In this document: positions 40,606 to 51,301 of the stretch, piece by piece
Layout: each line of letters opens with the position of its first letter
How positions within the stretch are numbered: the first letter of the stretch is position 1
DNA from: Terrirhizobium terrae
Lineage (GTDB): Bacteria > Pseudomonadota > Alphaproteobacteria > Rhizobiales > Rhizobiaceae
Direction: 5' to 3'
DNA: 64,000 nucleotides
NCBI RefSeq assembly: GCF_030323265.1
Contig: NZ_CP104992.1
Span: forward strand, 2,455,501-2,519,500
The notes under the pieces: generated by a model
Databases searched by the model: none
The model's input: only the letters and a program-made list of their open reading frames with translations
Told to the model about the DNA's origin: nothing
Translations under genes and position numbers: made by a program

Positions 40606-41877
40606 TCAGCCGTTTTCCCGCTCCACCGCGCGCCAGCCGATATCCCTGCGGCAGAAGCCGTTGTCCCACTCGACGCCCTCGACCAGCGAATAGGCGCCAA
40701 CCTGGGCCTCGCGTACGGTCGGGCCGGTGGCGGTTACGTTGAGCACGCGGCCGCCGGTGGCGACCAGAGCACCACCCTTGAGCGCCGTGCCGGCGTGGAA
40801 AATCTTCTCGCCCGGGCCGGTTTGCGGCAGGGAGGCGATCGGCGTGTTCTTATCATAGGCAGCCGGATAACCCTTCGAGGCCATGACCACAGTCAGAGCT
40901 ACATCGTCGCTCCAGTCGGCAGAAACCTTGTCGAGCGTGCCGGTTGCGGCGGCGTAGAGAAGATCGAGCAGATCGCTCTTCAGCCGCATCATCAGCACCT
41001 GGCATTCCGGATCGCCGAAGCGGACATTGTATTCGATCAGCTCCGGGCCTTTTTGCGTGATCATAAGGCCGGCAAAGAACACGCCGACAAATGGATAACC
41101 GCTTTCCGCCATGCCGCGAATGGTCGGTTCGATGATCTCCTTCATCGTCCGCTCGACCATGTCGGGTGTCATGACGGGGGCGGGCGAATAGGCGCCCATG
41201 CCGCCGGTATTCGGGCCGGTATCGCCGTCGCCGACGCGCTTGTGATCCTGCGCGGTCACGAGCGGCAAAGCGGTCTTGCCATCGCAGAGGCAGAAGAAGC
41301 TGGCTTCCTCGCCATCGAGATAGGCCTCGATGACAACTTCCGCACCGGCGGCGCCAAAGGCACCGTCAAAGCAGTCGTCGACGGCGGAAAGCGCTTCCTC
41401 GATCGTCATTGCCACGGTGACGCCCTTACCGGCGGCAAGGCCATCGGCCTTCACGACGATCGGCGCACCCTGTTCGATGATATAGGTCTTGGCATCTTCA
41501 CCATTGGTGAAGCGACGATAGGCGCCGGTCGGAATGTCGTAGCGGGCGCAGAGGTCCTTGGTGAAGCCCTTGGAGCCTTCAAGCTGCGCCGCAGCAGCCG
41601 ATGGACCGAAGACGGTGATGCCGCTCGCACACAGAACGTCGGAAAGACCGGCCACCAGCGGGCCTTCCGGGCCAACGACGACAAGATCGATGCCGGTTTC
41701 GACGCAGAAGCGCGTGACAGCCGCATGGTCGTCCACATCAAGCGGGAGAATTTCTGCATGCTCGGCAATGCCGGGATTGCCAGGCGCGGCATAAAGGCGT
41801 GTCAGTTTGGGAGACTGGGCGATCTTCCACGCCAATGCATGCTCGCGGCCGCCGGAGCCGATCAGGAGAACCTTCAT
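40606..41877 (-). CDS. purD: Phosphoribosylamine--glycine ligase
   Basis: PurD makes glycinamide ribonucleotide in purine synthesis. The 423-residue ATP-grasp enzyme begins [19 protein letters not shown] and shows [14 protein letters not shown], the GARS signature [10 protein letters not shown] and [15 protein letters not shown]. The length and start are normal. It stands alone here, as often in rhizobia. Confidence 0.97.
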   Translation of the reverse strand: MKVLLIGSGGREHALAWKIAQSPKLTRLYAAPGNPGIAEHAEILPLDVDDHAAVTRFCVETGIDLVVVGPEGPLVAGLSDVLCASGITVFGPSAAAAQLEGSKGFTKDLCARYDIPTGAYRRFTNGEDAKTYIIEQGAPIVVKADGLAAGKGVTVAMTIEEALSAVDDCFDGAFGAAGAEVVIEAYLDGEEASFFCLCDGKTALPLVTAQDHKRVGDGDTGPNTGGMGAYSPAPVMTPDMVERTMKEIIEPTIRGMAESGYPFVGVFFAGLMITQKGPELIEYNVRFGDPECQVLMMRLKSDLLDLLYAAATGTLDKVSADWSDDVALTVVMASKGYPAAYDKNTPIASLPQTGPGEKIFHAGTALKGGALVATGGRVLNVTATGPTVREAQVGAYSLVEGVEWDNGFCRRDIGWRAVERENG

Positions 41878-42052
41878 ACACCGCCCTCATGGTTGTTTCA
41901 CTGGGCGGTTAAGGCTCACAGACCCAAAGGTCAAGGGCGCGGCGCGGTTAGGACACAGATCGCGGACGGCGAATGAAGGGAATTGTCGCCGCAGTGGCGA
42001 AGCCGGCCTGTAAGGCGGTCGGCTAAGCCCTGATCGACATCAGCGTCGATGG

Positions 42053-42259
42053 TCAGTTCTCATACTGCGAGGGGAACTCGCGGCGCAGATTGAGCGTGGT
42101 CTGAAAAATCACTTTATTACGATATGCAAGAAAAGGGATTGGTTCATGTCTCAATTCGGCATTTCTGATCTTGTCGTTCAAGTAGGCGATTGCGGCTTCA
42201 AGTTCTTCGGAGCCGACCGCCTCGTCGCTGGCTAGTTGGTTAGCGATATTTCTAGGCAT
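42053..42259 (-). CDS. Small hypothetical protein
   Basis: The 68-residue product (MPRNIANQLASDEAVGSEEL, then AIAYLNDKIRNAELRH and IFQTTLNLRREFPSQYEN) matches no family that I recognise. The case for a real gene is a very strong ribosome site, AGGAGGT, five bases before ATG 42259, set in an AT-rich leader unlike its neighbours. It has no membrane segment. It could be a recent arrival. Moderate confidence. Confidence 0.55.
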   Translation of the reverse strand: MPRNIANQLASDEAVGSEELEAAIAYLNDKIRNAELRHEPIPFLAYRNKVIFQTTLNLRREFPSQYEN

Positions 42260-42486
42260 TCATACCTCCTAATATACCACATCATGCGGCAAGGGTATTT
42301 ATAGTGGCGAGGTCAAACGCGAGAAGATGTCAGCTCCTTATCCACTGCGTCACGGTTACCGCTTGATGAATGTTAGTTCGATTTGGCACAGCTAGGCGAA
42401 GCATTCTGTGCGCGGCATCGGCGCCCGTGTTGCCTTGCCTTAAAGTTTGACTATGGTCGCGCCTCCTGAAATTGACGAGGATACCG

Positions 42487-44785
42487 ATGGCTGCCGATAA
42501 CCAGAAACTCGCCGTTGCGATCGCCGCCGAAATCAATGCTCGGCCGGACCAGGCCAAGGCTGCCATCGCGCTGCTGGACGAGGGTGCCACGGTGCCGTTC
42601 ATTGCCCGTTACCGTAAGGAAGTCACCGGCGGCCTGGACGATACCCAGCTTCGCAATCTCGCCGAGCGGCTTGTCTATCTGCGCGAACTGGAAGCGCGCC
42701 GTGGCTCGATCGTCGAGTCGATCAACGGCCAGGGCAAGATGACCGATGAGCTTGCGGCAAAGCTCGCCGGCGCGGCCACTAAAGCGGAGCTGGAAGACCT
42801 TTACCTGCCCTACAAGCCGAAGCGTCGCACCCGTGCCGAAATCGCACGCGAACGCGGCCTCGCCCCCTGGCGGAGGCGATCTGGGCGGACCGTGCCGCCG
42901 ATCCGGCCAGTCTCGCCGAGGCCTATGTGCAGGGCGAGGTGCCCGACGTGAAAACGGCGCTCGACGGGGCGCGCGATATCGTGGCCGAAACCATTTCCGA
43001 GAACGCCGATCTTCTCGGTCGCCTGCGCCAGCATATGCGCGACGGCGCGGTGCTGCGGGCGAAGGTGGTCGACGGCAAGCAGGAGGCGGGCGCCAAGTTC
43101 GCCGACTATTTCGATCATACCGAACGCTGGGCGACCGTGCCGGGCCATCGCGCGCTCGCCATGCTGCGCGGCTGGAACGAGGAGATGTTGACGCTGACCA
43201 TCGATGTCGATGCTGACGACACCTCGCCGGTCAAGCCGGCGCAGCGCATCATCGCCTCTGCCTTCGAAATCCGCGGCTCGGGCAAAGGTGACCTCTGGCT
43301 GATGGATGTCGCAGGCTGGACCTGGCGGGTGAAGCTGTCGGTCTCCCTGTCGCTCGACCTGATGCGGGAAATGCGTGAGCGCTCGGAGGAGGATGCGATC
43401 CACGTCTTCGCTCGCAATCTCAAGGATCTGCTGCTAGCCGCTCCTGCTGGTTCTCGCGCCACGATGGGCCTCGATCCGGGCATCCGCACCGGCGTCAAGG
43501 TGGCGATCGTCGACTCGACCGGCAAACTGCTCGAAACCTCGACCGTCTATCCCTTCCCGCCGAAGAACGATCTGCGCGGTACGCAGGCCGAACTCGCCTC
43601 GCTGATCCGCAAGCACAATGTCGAACTGATCGCGATCGGCAACGGCACCGGCAGCCGCGAGACGGAAAAGCTCGTGGCCGACATGCTGTCCTCTCTTCCC
43701 GGCAACAAGCCGACCAAGGTCATCGTCTCGGAAGCAGGCGCCTCTGTCTATTCGGCGTCGGAAACGGCGGCAGCCGAATTCCCAGGGCTCGATGTGTCGC
43801 TGCGCGGCGCCGTCTCCATTGCCCGCCGCCTTCAGGATCCGCTGGCGGAACTGGTCAAGATCGAGCCGAAGGCGATCGGCGTCGGCCAGTACCAGCACGA
43901 TGTCGACCAGGGCAAGCTCGCCCGTTCGCTGGATGCCGTGGTTGAAGATGCGGTGAATGCCGTCGGTGTCGATCTCAATATGGCATCCGCACCTTTGCTC
44001 GCCCGTGTCTCCGGCCTCTCGCGCTCGACCGCGGAGGCAATCGTCGCCCACCGTGATGCCAATGGTGCATTCGGAAGCCGCAAGGATTTGCTGAAGGTCG
44101 CCCGTCTCGGCAACCGAACCTTCGAACAGGCCGCCGGCTTCCTGCGCATCGTCAACGGCAAGGAGCCGCTCGATGCCTCGGCAGTCCACCCGGAAGCCTA
44201 TGGCGTGGCAAAGAAGATCGTCGCCGCCTGCGGTCGCGACCTGCGCGCACTGATGGGCGATAGCGCCGCTTTGAAGGCTGTCGACCCGCGTCAGTTCATC
44301 GACGAGCAATTCGGTCTGCCGACGGTGAAGGACATTATCGCCGAGCTGGAAAAGCCGGGCCGCGACCCGCGTCCAAGCTTCAAGACCGCGACCTTCGCGG
44401 AGGGTATCGACGAAATCACCGACTTGAAGCCCGGCATGCTGCTGGAAGGTACGGTCACCAACGTTGCCGCCTTCGGTGCCTTCGTCGATATCGGCGTGCA
44501 TCAGGATGGGCTCGTCCACGTGTCCCAGCTCGCCGACAAGTTCGTCAAGGATCCCCATGAGGTAGTAAAGGCTGGCGACGTGGTGAAGGTTCGCGTCGTC
44601 GAGGTGGATGTTAAGCGCAAGCGCATCGGCCTGACGATGCGCAAGGACGGGCTGAGTCGGCCCAACCGCCGCGCGGTGGTGCCAAAAACGAGCGTCCGGC
44701 CAATCAAAAATTCATGAAGACCGAAAAGCCGTCTTCACAAGGCGCATTCGGTGCGGCGCTCGCGGAAGCTTTAAAAAAGCGCTGA
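42487..44785 (+). CDS. tex: Tex-type RNA-binding transcription accessory protein, two frameshifts
   Basis: Tex proteins bind nucleic acids and affect transcription. Corrected length is 766 residues: an N-terminal helical Tex domain ([18 protein letters not shown]), a YqgF/RNase H-like domain ([17 protein letters not shown]), a helix-hairpin-helix region ([20 protein letters not shown]) and a C-terminal S1 domain ([20 protein letters not shown]). Adding a C to the run at 42863-42867 joins [20 protein letters not shown] missing G near 44671-44676 causes a false early stop at 44715-44717. The true end reads [12 protein letters not shown], with TGA 44783-44785. ATG 42487 has GAGGA upstream. Confidence 0.9.
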
Positions 44786-44822
44786 ATCTGACAATTTTTT
44801 CTTTCAACTCCACCTTTAGATG

Positions 44823-44860
44823 CAGGCCGTCAGACAACCGTTTGACGGCCTGTCATTTTA
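44823..44860 (+). terminator. Terminator after tex
   Basis: CAGGCCGTCA (44823-44832) pairs perfectly with TGACGGCCTG (44843-44852), followed by TCATTTTA. It lies just past the corrected tex stop and supports that stop. Confidence 0.65.
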
Positions 44861-44956
44861 TGTCATTTTCATGGCTGGAATGTGCTTGCAGTCCAACGAT
44901 TAGACGCTAGATTTCGAAAAATAGTAAGGCATCCTTAGTATTCAGGAGGTGGGTCA

Positions 44957-46213
44957 GTGGCCTCGTCCCTTCACGATCTTCTCAGCAAAATCATCAAAAT
45001 TGGTACTTTAACAGTCCGGGGTTCCGGCGGCAAACAGCGATATGGCGGCGGAGGAGGGCGATCGGTTACGATCCGTTTTTCTGACGAGACGGCCGAAAAG
45101 GAAATGGTTCGCGATCCGCAACTGAAGCTCGGCGAACTCTACATGGATGGCCGCCTTCGCGTCGAAGACGGCGACATTTACGAGTTCCTGGCCTTGATCA
45201 AGGACAACACGCTGTCCGAAGGCCTGACCTTCGGCATGATCGTCCACGGCATCGGCCGGATCATTGCCTCGCAGTTCCGCAACCGCGTGCCGATCAACCA
45301 TAATCGCCGCAACGTCGCCCATCACTATGATCTCGACGAAAAGCTGTTCTCGCTCTTTCTCGATGAGGACTGGCAGTATTCCTGCGCCTATTTCAACCCG
45401 CCCGGCATTTCGCTGGACGAGGCGCAGATCGCCAAGAAGCGCCATATCGTCGCAAAGCTTCTCGCCGAGCCGGGCCAGAAGGCGCTGGAGATCGGATCCG
45501 GCTGGGGCGGCATGGCGATGTATCTGTCGGAAAGCTGCGGCGTCGACGTCACCGGCATCACTTTGTCGACGGAGCAGTTGAAGATCTCGCGCGAGCGCGC
45601 CGCCAAACGCGGTCTCTCCAACAGCGTCCGCTTCGAGCTGCAGGACTATTATTACCTGCCGCCGACCAAGAGCTACGATCGTATCGTCTCCGTCGGCATG
45701 TTCGAGCATGTCGGACGGCTGAACTATCGCAAGTTCTTCAACAAGGTGAACGACGTGCTGGCCGATGACGGCGTCATGGTGCTGCACTCGATTGGCCAGC
45801 CTTATCCGGCGATCTACAACAATCCGTGGATCGAGAAATACATTTTTCCGGGCGGTTACATTCCGTCGGTTGCGGAAGTCATGCCGGCGATCGAGAAGGC
45901 GGGCCTGCTCGTCTCCGACATCGAAATCCTGCCGATGCACTACGCCTATACGCTGCGCCACTGGCGCGAGCGTTTCATGGCAAATCGTGACAAGGCCGCG
46001 GCCCTCTATGACGAGCGTTTCGTGCGCATGTGGGAATTCTATCTCGCCGGCTCCGAAATGGCCTTCACCCACGAGGCGTTCCACATCTTCCAGATGCAGA
46101 TCGTCAAGAAGCGTCAGGCAGTGCCGGACAATCGCGACTATATCTACGAACGCGAGGCGCAGCTGCGGGCATTCGAACAGAGCCGTCTGCCGCTGGACAA
46201 GATTGCGGTGTGA
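44957..46213 (+). CDS. cfa: Cyclopropane-fatty-acyl-phospholipid synthase
   Basis: The enzyme adds a methylene group from S-adenosylmethionine across double bonds of membrane phospholipid acyl chains. The 418-residue protein has an N-terminal lipid-binding part, then VAHHYDLDEKLFSLFLDEDW, the SAM motif LEIGSGWGGMAMYLSE, SVGMFEHVG and FPGGYIPSV, all typical of Cfa. Translation starts at GTG 44957, with a full AGGAGGT upstream. It stands between the tex terminator and a RIME-like element. Confidence 0.95.
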   Translation: MASSLHDLLSKIIKIGTLTVRGSGGKQRYGGGGGRSVTIRFSDETAEKEMVRDPQLKLGELYMDGRLRVEDGDIYEFLALIKDNTLSEGLTFGMIVHGIGRIIASQFRNRVPINHNRRNVAHHYDLDEKLFSLFLDEDWQYSCAYFNPPGISLDEAQIAKKRHIVAKLLAEPGQKALEIGSGWGGMAMYLSESCGVDVTGITLSTEQLKISRERAAKRGLSNSVRFELQDYYYLPPTKSYDRIVSVGMFEHVGRLNYRKFFNKVNDVLADDGVMVLHSIGQPYPAIYNNPWIEKYIFPGGYIPSVAEVMPAIEKAGLLVSDIEILPMHYAYTLRHWRERFMANRDKAAALYDERFVRMWEFYLAGSEMAFTHEAFHIFQMQIVKKRQAVPDNRDYIYEREAQLRAFEQSRLPLDKIAV

Positions 46214-46251
46214 CGACCTCATACTTTGGAAAAGATTGCCCTTCACCCTAA

Positions 46252-46375
46252 CCCTCTCCCCGCAAGCGGGGCGAGGGGATGTGCTTCAACTTGGGGCGGA
46301 GAGCTTGCGACTTGTGTCCTTCTCCCCGTCGATACGGGGAGAAGGTGCCGGCAGGCGGATGAGCGGCAAAAGGCT
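46252..46375. repeat. RIME-like intergenic palindromic element
   Basis: Two large hairpins stand side by side: one at 46253-46276 (an 11-bp arm with one mismatch around CCCCGC/GCGGGG), and a perfect 12-bp stem CCTTCTCCCCGT/ACGGGGAGAAGG at 46318-46345. The second is followed by GTGCCGGCAGGCGGATGAG. This matches the general form of the rhizobial intergenic mosaic element RIME. It lies between cfa and ubiA. Confidence 0.7.
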
Positions 46376-46418
46376 GGCGCCTTGACCACCGCATTTTCCC
46401 GGCGCTAGAAACTCGGCC

Positions 46419-47372
46419 ATGATGACGAACGCACCTGATCTTGGCGCCCGCGTGGCCGACGCCCCTTCCGACAATTTTGTCTATCGCATCCTGCCGCGCG
46501 CTGCCTGGCCCTATGCCCAGCTTGCCCGCTGGGACCGGCCGATCGGCTGGCAGCTTCTGATGTGGCCTTGCTTCTGGTCGGTCGCGCTTGCGGTCGATGC
46601 CGCACCGGACGATCTGGACCTCTCCTTCGGAACGGTCCTTTTCTATCTGTTCCTGATGTTCATCGGTTCGGTCGCCATGCGCGGTGCCGGCTGCACCTAT
46701 AATGATCTCGTCGACCACAAGATCGATATGGAAGTGGCGCGCACCCGCTCGCGGCCGCTGCCCTCCGGCCGGGTGTCCCGCTTCGAGGCAAAAGCCTTCA
46801 TCGCGCTGCAGGCGCTGGTCGGTCTGCTTGTCCTGATACAGTTCAACGCGTTTTCTATAGCCCTCGGGATTGTCTCGCTGGCGGTGGTCGCGGTTTACCC
46901 GTTCGCTAAGCGCTTCACCGACTGGCCGCAGTTTTTCCTCGGATTGGCTTTCTCATGGGGCGCGCTGATGGGCTGGGCGGCGATCTTTGGTTCGCTTTCC
47001 TGGGCCGCGATCTGGCTCTATATCGCCGCCGTTGCCTGGACGATTGGTTACGACACGATCTACGCCTATCAGGATATCGAGGATGACGAGCTGATCGGCG
47101 TCCGCTCCACGGCCCGGCTATTCGGTGACAATGCCAAGCCCTGGCTGGTCGGACTCTATGGCGTCACGCTCCTGCTGCTTCTCTTTTCCTTCATCGCAGC
47201 GGGCGCGGGCTTTTTCGCCTATCTCGGTCTGGTCGCCGCGGCCGTCTTGCTCGCCTGGCAGATCCTGGTGCTCGATATCGACAATCCCGAACACTGCCTC
47301 AGACTGTTCAAGTCCAACAATCGTGTCGGCGCCATTCTTTTTGGCGGGTTAATGCTGTCGCTTATTCTCTGA
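46419..47372 (+). CDS. ubiA: 4-hydroxybenzoate octaprenyltransferase
   Basis: UbiA attaches the polyprenyl chain to 4-hydroxybenzoate in ubiquinone synthesis, inside the membrane. The 317-residue protein has eight to nine hydrophobic helices and the two Asp motifs, NDLVDHKIDMEVARTRSRP and DTIYAYQDIEDDELIG. The length fits the family. It follows a RIME-like element and has its own hairpin after the stop. Its substrate would be supplied by the polyprenyl diphosphate synthase at 27388-28404. Confidence 0.95.
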   Translation: MMTNAPDLGARVADAPSDNFVYRILPRAAWPYAQLARWDRPIGWQLLMWPCFWSVALAVDAAPDDLDLSFGTVLFYLFLMFIGSVAMRGAGCTYNDLVDHKIDMEVARTRSRPLPSGRVSRFEAKAFIALQALVGLLVLIQFNAFSIALGIVSLAVVAVYPFAKRFTDWPQFFLGLAFSWGALMGWAAIFGSLSWAAIWLYIAAVAWTIGYDTIYAYQDIEDDELIGVRSTARLFGDNAKPWLVGLYGVTLLLLLFSFIAAGAGFFAYLGLVAAAVLLAWQILVLDIDNPEHCLRLFKSNNRVGAILFGGLMLSLIL

Positions 47373-47378
47373 AAGCAA

Positions 47379-47405
47379 AAGCCCGGCGAAAACGCCGGGC
47401 TTCCC
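47379..47405 (+). terminator. Terminator-like hairpin after ubiA
   Basis: GCCCGGC (47381-47387) and GCCGGGC (47394-47400) enclose GAAAAC. Only TT follows the stem, so the T run is weak. It sits between convergent genes. Confidence 0.6.
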
Positions 47406-47439
47406 ATCGCGCTATCGTCAGGAGAGGGACAAACAACTC

Positions 47440-48005
47440 CTAGCGACGGGCGATGATTTCCTTGCCTTCGATCTTCATGGCCACGCCGAGGCTGCCGGTG
47501 GTGCGGCGAACCAGGAAGCGCGGGCGTCTTGCGGCGAAATAGGAATGGCGGCGGCGGGGGCGAACGGCCTGCGTGCGCACGTCACCGAGATGGTTTTCGA
47601 GCGGACGGGCAATGCCGTCGGCCTCGACCATCAGCATGGGAATGCGGAAGGCATCGGACCAGCTGCGCCAGTCTGCTGCGATGTCGCACAGGTCGTGGGC
47701 GACGAGCAGCGGAATGCAGAGATCCGGATCTTCATGGTGGAGTTCAAGCGTAACGGTAACTTCGCCGTCGCCATGGTCGATGGCGCGGGCGGCAACCCCT
47801 TGAAGGCGCGAGCCGGAAGGGCAAAGGACAGCGGCAGGCCGCTACCCGGAAGGATTTTGCGCAGCACGGCGCCGCGCTCGTCGATGGTGATCGTGACATC
47901 TCCTGATGTCTCGCGCAGCGCGTAAGTCACTTGCTGCGGAAAGCGAGACGGATCGAGCCTCAATGTCGACCCTGCCCATTCGGGCTTCAGAACGGTTTTG
48001 CTCAT
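47440..48005 (-). CDS. DUF6101 family protein, one frameshift
   Basis: After correction this is a 188-residue cytosolic protein of the rhizobial DUF6101 family, function unknown. It starts MSKTVLKPEWAGSTLRLDPS and ends VAMKIEGKEIIARR, with a basic stretch VRPRRRHSYFAARRPRF before the end. Adding one C on the plus strand to the run at 47796-47799 turns FKGLPPAPS into FKGVAARAIDHGDGEVTVTL and joins the two halves. ATG 48005 was chosen because the conserved part begins there. It is divergent from the DUF1217 gene. Confidence 0.75.
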
Positions 48006-48309
48006 CTCGTATGCTACCCTTGTTTTACCTGAGAGCCGTTTCCGGTTTCCCATCGGGACTTTTGTCCTCTGATGGGCTCACAATAGGCGGGGGCTATTCG
48101 CGACTGCTTAAAAATTGCGGTTAAGGAAAGTTTGCCACCCCGGATGGTTATCAAATGCGGATCGATCGCGGTTTCCGAAGGGTGAACGTGGAGCCTCCTT
48201 CGTGCCGCGACGGCACATTTTGCGGGTGTTTTGCCGGGATGCGGAAAAGCCCCGGACAAGGCTCGTGCGGCATGATTGCGCCAGCACAGGAATACGTGAG
48301 GCGTCTCGC
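48006..48309. other. Divergent intergenic region
   Basis: These 304 bases separate the DUF6101 gene and the DUF1217 gene and should hold promoters for both. A short perfect hairpin GTGCCG/CGGCAC with a 3-base loop lies at 48202-48216, followed by ATTTT. It may be a terminator-like or leader structure in front of the DUF1217 gene. I see no convincing promoter boxes. Confidence 0.4.
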
Positions 48310-50906
48310 ATGGTTTCGACCTATCTCAGCTTCGATCTCGTCAACCGCGACATGGCCTCAAGCCTGAAGCGGATCTCGAGCCAGACCCAGGTCGCCAACG
48401 ATCAGGCCTACTACCAGGAAAATATCGGCAAGATCACCAGCGTCGACGAGTTCCTCGATAACTACCGGCTCTACAATTTTGCGATGACTGCCTACGGTCT
48501 GGGGGAAATGGCTTATGCCAAGGCCTTCATGAAGCAAGTGCTGGAAAGCGATCTCTCCGACCAGAACAGCTTTGCCAACCGCCTCACCGACGAGCGCTAT
48601 ACCAACTTCGCAGCTGCCTTCAATTTCTCCGTCTCGAGCTCGACGACGGCCGTGGCCCAGTCCGAAGGGCAGATGGAAGATGTCTTCGACCTCTATAATG
48701 CGCAGATTTCTGCGCTGGAGGACAAGACTGAAGAGGATACCCGCTATTTCAAGGTAATGATGGGCACCAGTGGCTATGTCACCAATGTCGATCAGTTTCT
48801 TCGCAACGACGACCTGCGCAACTACATCTTCAACGCATACGGCATCGACGGCCAGTATTACAATTACACCGCCGTCAGGGGTGCGCTGACCAGCGATCCG
48901 AACGACCCTGACAGCTATTACAGCAAGACTTACGGCACGCAGCTCGACAGCTATAACGCAGCCAAGACCGAGGATCCGGAACTGGCCGAACGCGTCAGTG
49001 CCAAGGATGCGATTGCGGGCTACGAGAAGTCGATCGCGCTCGGCCAGGAGCAGAAAACCGACTACCAGCAGCAGATCGATGCCAAGCAGCAGGAAATCAA
49101 CAATGGCGGAGACCAGGAAGCCCTGCAGGCCGAAATCGATGCGCTTCAGGTCAAGCTGGACGAGACCGAAGAACTGATCGCCGCCGACCAGGCGTCGATG
49201 GAGGCAAAGCAGGCGCGTTACGACGAGCTGGATGCGAAGCTGGTGCCGATCGACGAGACGGATGCGCGCCGCGCAGAGTTGAAGACGATGATAAGCGGCT
49301 ATTCCGCCGGCAACATGGCCTTCTACGAGAAAATGAAGAAGCTGGCGGAGGACTTTCAGTTCAACGCCGACGGCACCGTGCCGGCAAGCGGCGCGCTCAG
49401 CGATGACAAGATCCAGGAAATCGTCGGCAACTACTTCTCCTCGCAGGGCCGCGTCACCCATGCCGAGGCGATGTTCAACCAGGAATATTTCGAGAGCAAG
49501 GTTGGCACTTTCACCAATGTGGATGAGATGCTGGCCGATGACCGCATCTATCAGTACCTGCGCGGCGCCTTCAATCTTGATGAAGCTTATGTCGTGAAGT
49601 CGACGCTGGAGCAGATCCTGACCAGCGATCTCTCCGACCCGACCAGCTATGCGAATTTTTATGGCGCCGAGCGACCGCAATATCTGGAGCTCGCCAAGGC
49701 GTTCAATTTCAGTACCGCCGGTACGGTGGAAGCGGGCAATGCCCAGACGGAAGCCCAGACCACGAACACGCGCAACATTTACATGTCCCGCTGGGACGAT
49801 AAGCAGGAAGAAGATCTCGAAAAGTCCATCGGCTTCTACAAGTCGGACATGGCTTCAATCGAGACACTTGACGACTTCCTCAGTGCCGATGCCGATACGA
49901 CCTATGAATTTGCGCTGAAGGCTGTCGGTATCGATCCGGACAGCGTTTCCAAGTTCAAGATCAGAAGCATTCTGCAGAGTGATCTCTCCGATCCCAACAG
50001 CTATGTTTACCAGCAGAAAGACGAGCGTTTCGTCTCGCTCGCCAAGCTGTTCAATTTCGACAAGGACGGCGACGTAACGGTACCCGTGCTCGCCCAGTCG
50101 AATGCGACCATTACCAATGTCGCCAAGGACTATATCCTGCGCCAGACTCGTTTCCTGGAGGGGATGAATTGAAGGCCGCCAAGGCCAAGGCCGAGGAAGA
50201 CAGCAAGTATTATACCGACGCCATGCAGCGGATCGACACCCGCGACCAGTTCCTTGCCGACCGCCAGCTGATCGACATCGTGCTGGTTTCGAAGGGCATC
50301 GACCCGGAGACGATAACCGACGACTTCATCGAGCAGATCTTCGCGTCCGATCTCGATGATCCGGAAAGCTACGTCAACACGCTGGACGACAAGCGCTTCG
50401 CCCAGATCGTTGGCTCCTTCAACTTCGATGCCGATGGCGAAATCGATCGCTCTAAGGGTGGTGGCGCGCAGAACGGCGGCCAGATGTCGGCGACACAGTC
50501 CATGTATCTCAGTCAGCTTCTGGAAACGGAGCAGGGCAACGACAATGCCGGCGTGCGCCTCGCGCTATATTTCCAGCGCATGGCCGACACGATCACCGAT
50601 CCCTATGTCATTCTTGGTGACGACGCGCTCGCCGAATTCTTCCGCGTGACCTACAGCCTGCCGACCGAGTTCAGCAACATGGACGTCGACAAGCAGGCGG
50701 CCGTGGTGGAGAAGAACCTCAACCTTGCGGATCTCTCCGATCCGGTAAAGCTGAAGAAGCTCGTCGAGCGTTTCACCTTCATGTATGACATCGAGAACAA
50801 TTCGGGCGCGACGTCTCCGGCCGTCAGCATTTTGAACGGCAGCAGTGCTACCGCAGGGATCAGCGCCGATACGCTCTGGGCGCTTTCTCAGCTGGGCACG
50901 GGCTGA
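48310..50906 (+). CDS. Large DUF1217 repeat protein, one frameshift
   Basis: After correction this is an 865-residue protein built from about six copies of the DUF1217 unit. Each copy has a form like VDEFLxDxRLYxxxLxAYGL, then a turn with SDLSDPxSYAN, then LAKAFNFxxxG. A charged Gln/Glu/Lys coiled coil lies between units 2 and 3. In other rhizobia DUF1217 proteins occur with flagellar genes, but none is near here. There is no signal peptide. Adding one G to the run at 50160-50163 gives RFLEGDELKAAKAKAEEDS and joins the parts. The 3' end overlaps the convergent modE-type gene by 19 bases. Confidence 0.82.
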
Positions 50907-51301
50907 TCCGGCGTCAGCACGTTAGAGTCGTTCTTCTTTTCCGTTGGCTTGAAGTCGGGATCGATATGGCCTGACAGCCAGTCGAGATCGTCCTCGGCGG
51001 CAGCCCGCATGGCGGCTTCCACCCGGCGGTAGCGCTTCAGCATTTCCTGACCGAATTCCGTCAGCCCCGCACCGCCGCCGCTTTTGCCGCCATGGCGGGT
51101 GGAGATCGACGGCTCGCGGAACATCCGGTTGATCTCGTCCGCCAGCAACCAGGCGCGGCGGTAGGACATGCCGATCGAGGCGCCGGCGGCACGGATCGAG
51201 CCGTGTTCCTCGATCAGTTCCATCAGCTGTGCCTTGCCCGGTCCGAGCCTGACGCCGATGTCGAAATCGATGCGGATCGTCGCCTTGCGGATATGGCTCA
51301 T
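50888..51301 (-). CDS. ModE-type winged-helix transcription regulator
   Basis: The 137-residue product is the N-terminal DNA-binding half of a ModE-like protein: LGPGKAQLMELIEEHGSIRA, AGASIGMSYRRAWLLADEIN and the wing GGKSGGGAGLTEFGQEMLKRY. No molybdate-binding TOBE domains follow, so it cannot sense molybdate as full ModE does. Such stand-alone forms are common in alphaproteobacteria. ATG 51301 overlaps the stop of the FAD oxidase as ATGA, so it is the last gene of that operon. Confidence 0.85.
   Translation of the reverse strand: MSHIRKATIRIDFDIGVRLGPGKAQLMELIEEHGSIRAAGASIGMSYRRAWLLADEINRMFREPSISTRHGGKSGGGAGLTEFGQEMLKRYRRVEAAMRAAAEDDLDWLSGHIDPDFKPTEKKNDSNVLTPDQPVPS

Noticed and set aside
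42330-42602. A 90-codon minus-strand frame across the tex start
   Set aside because: It overlaps the tex start and its ribosome site, and the product shows no family.
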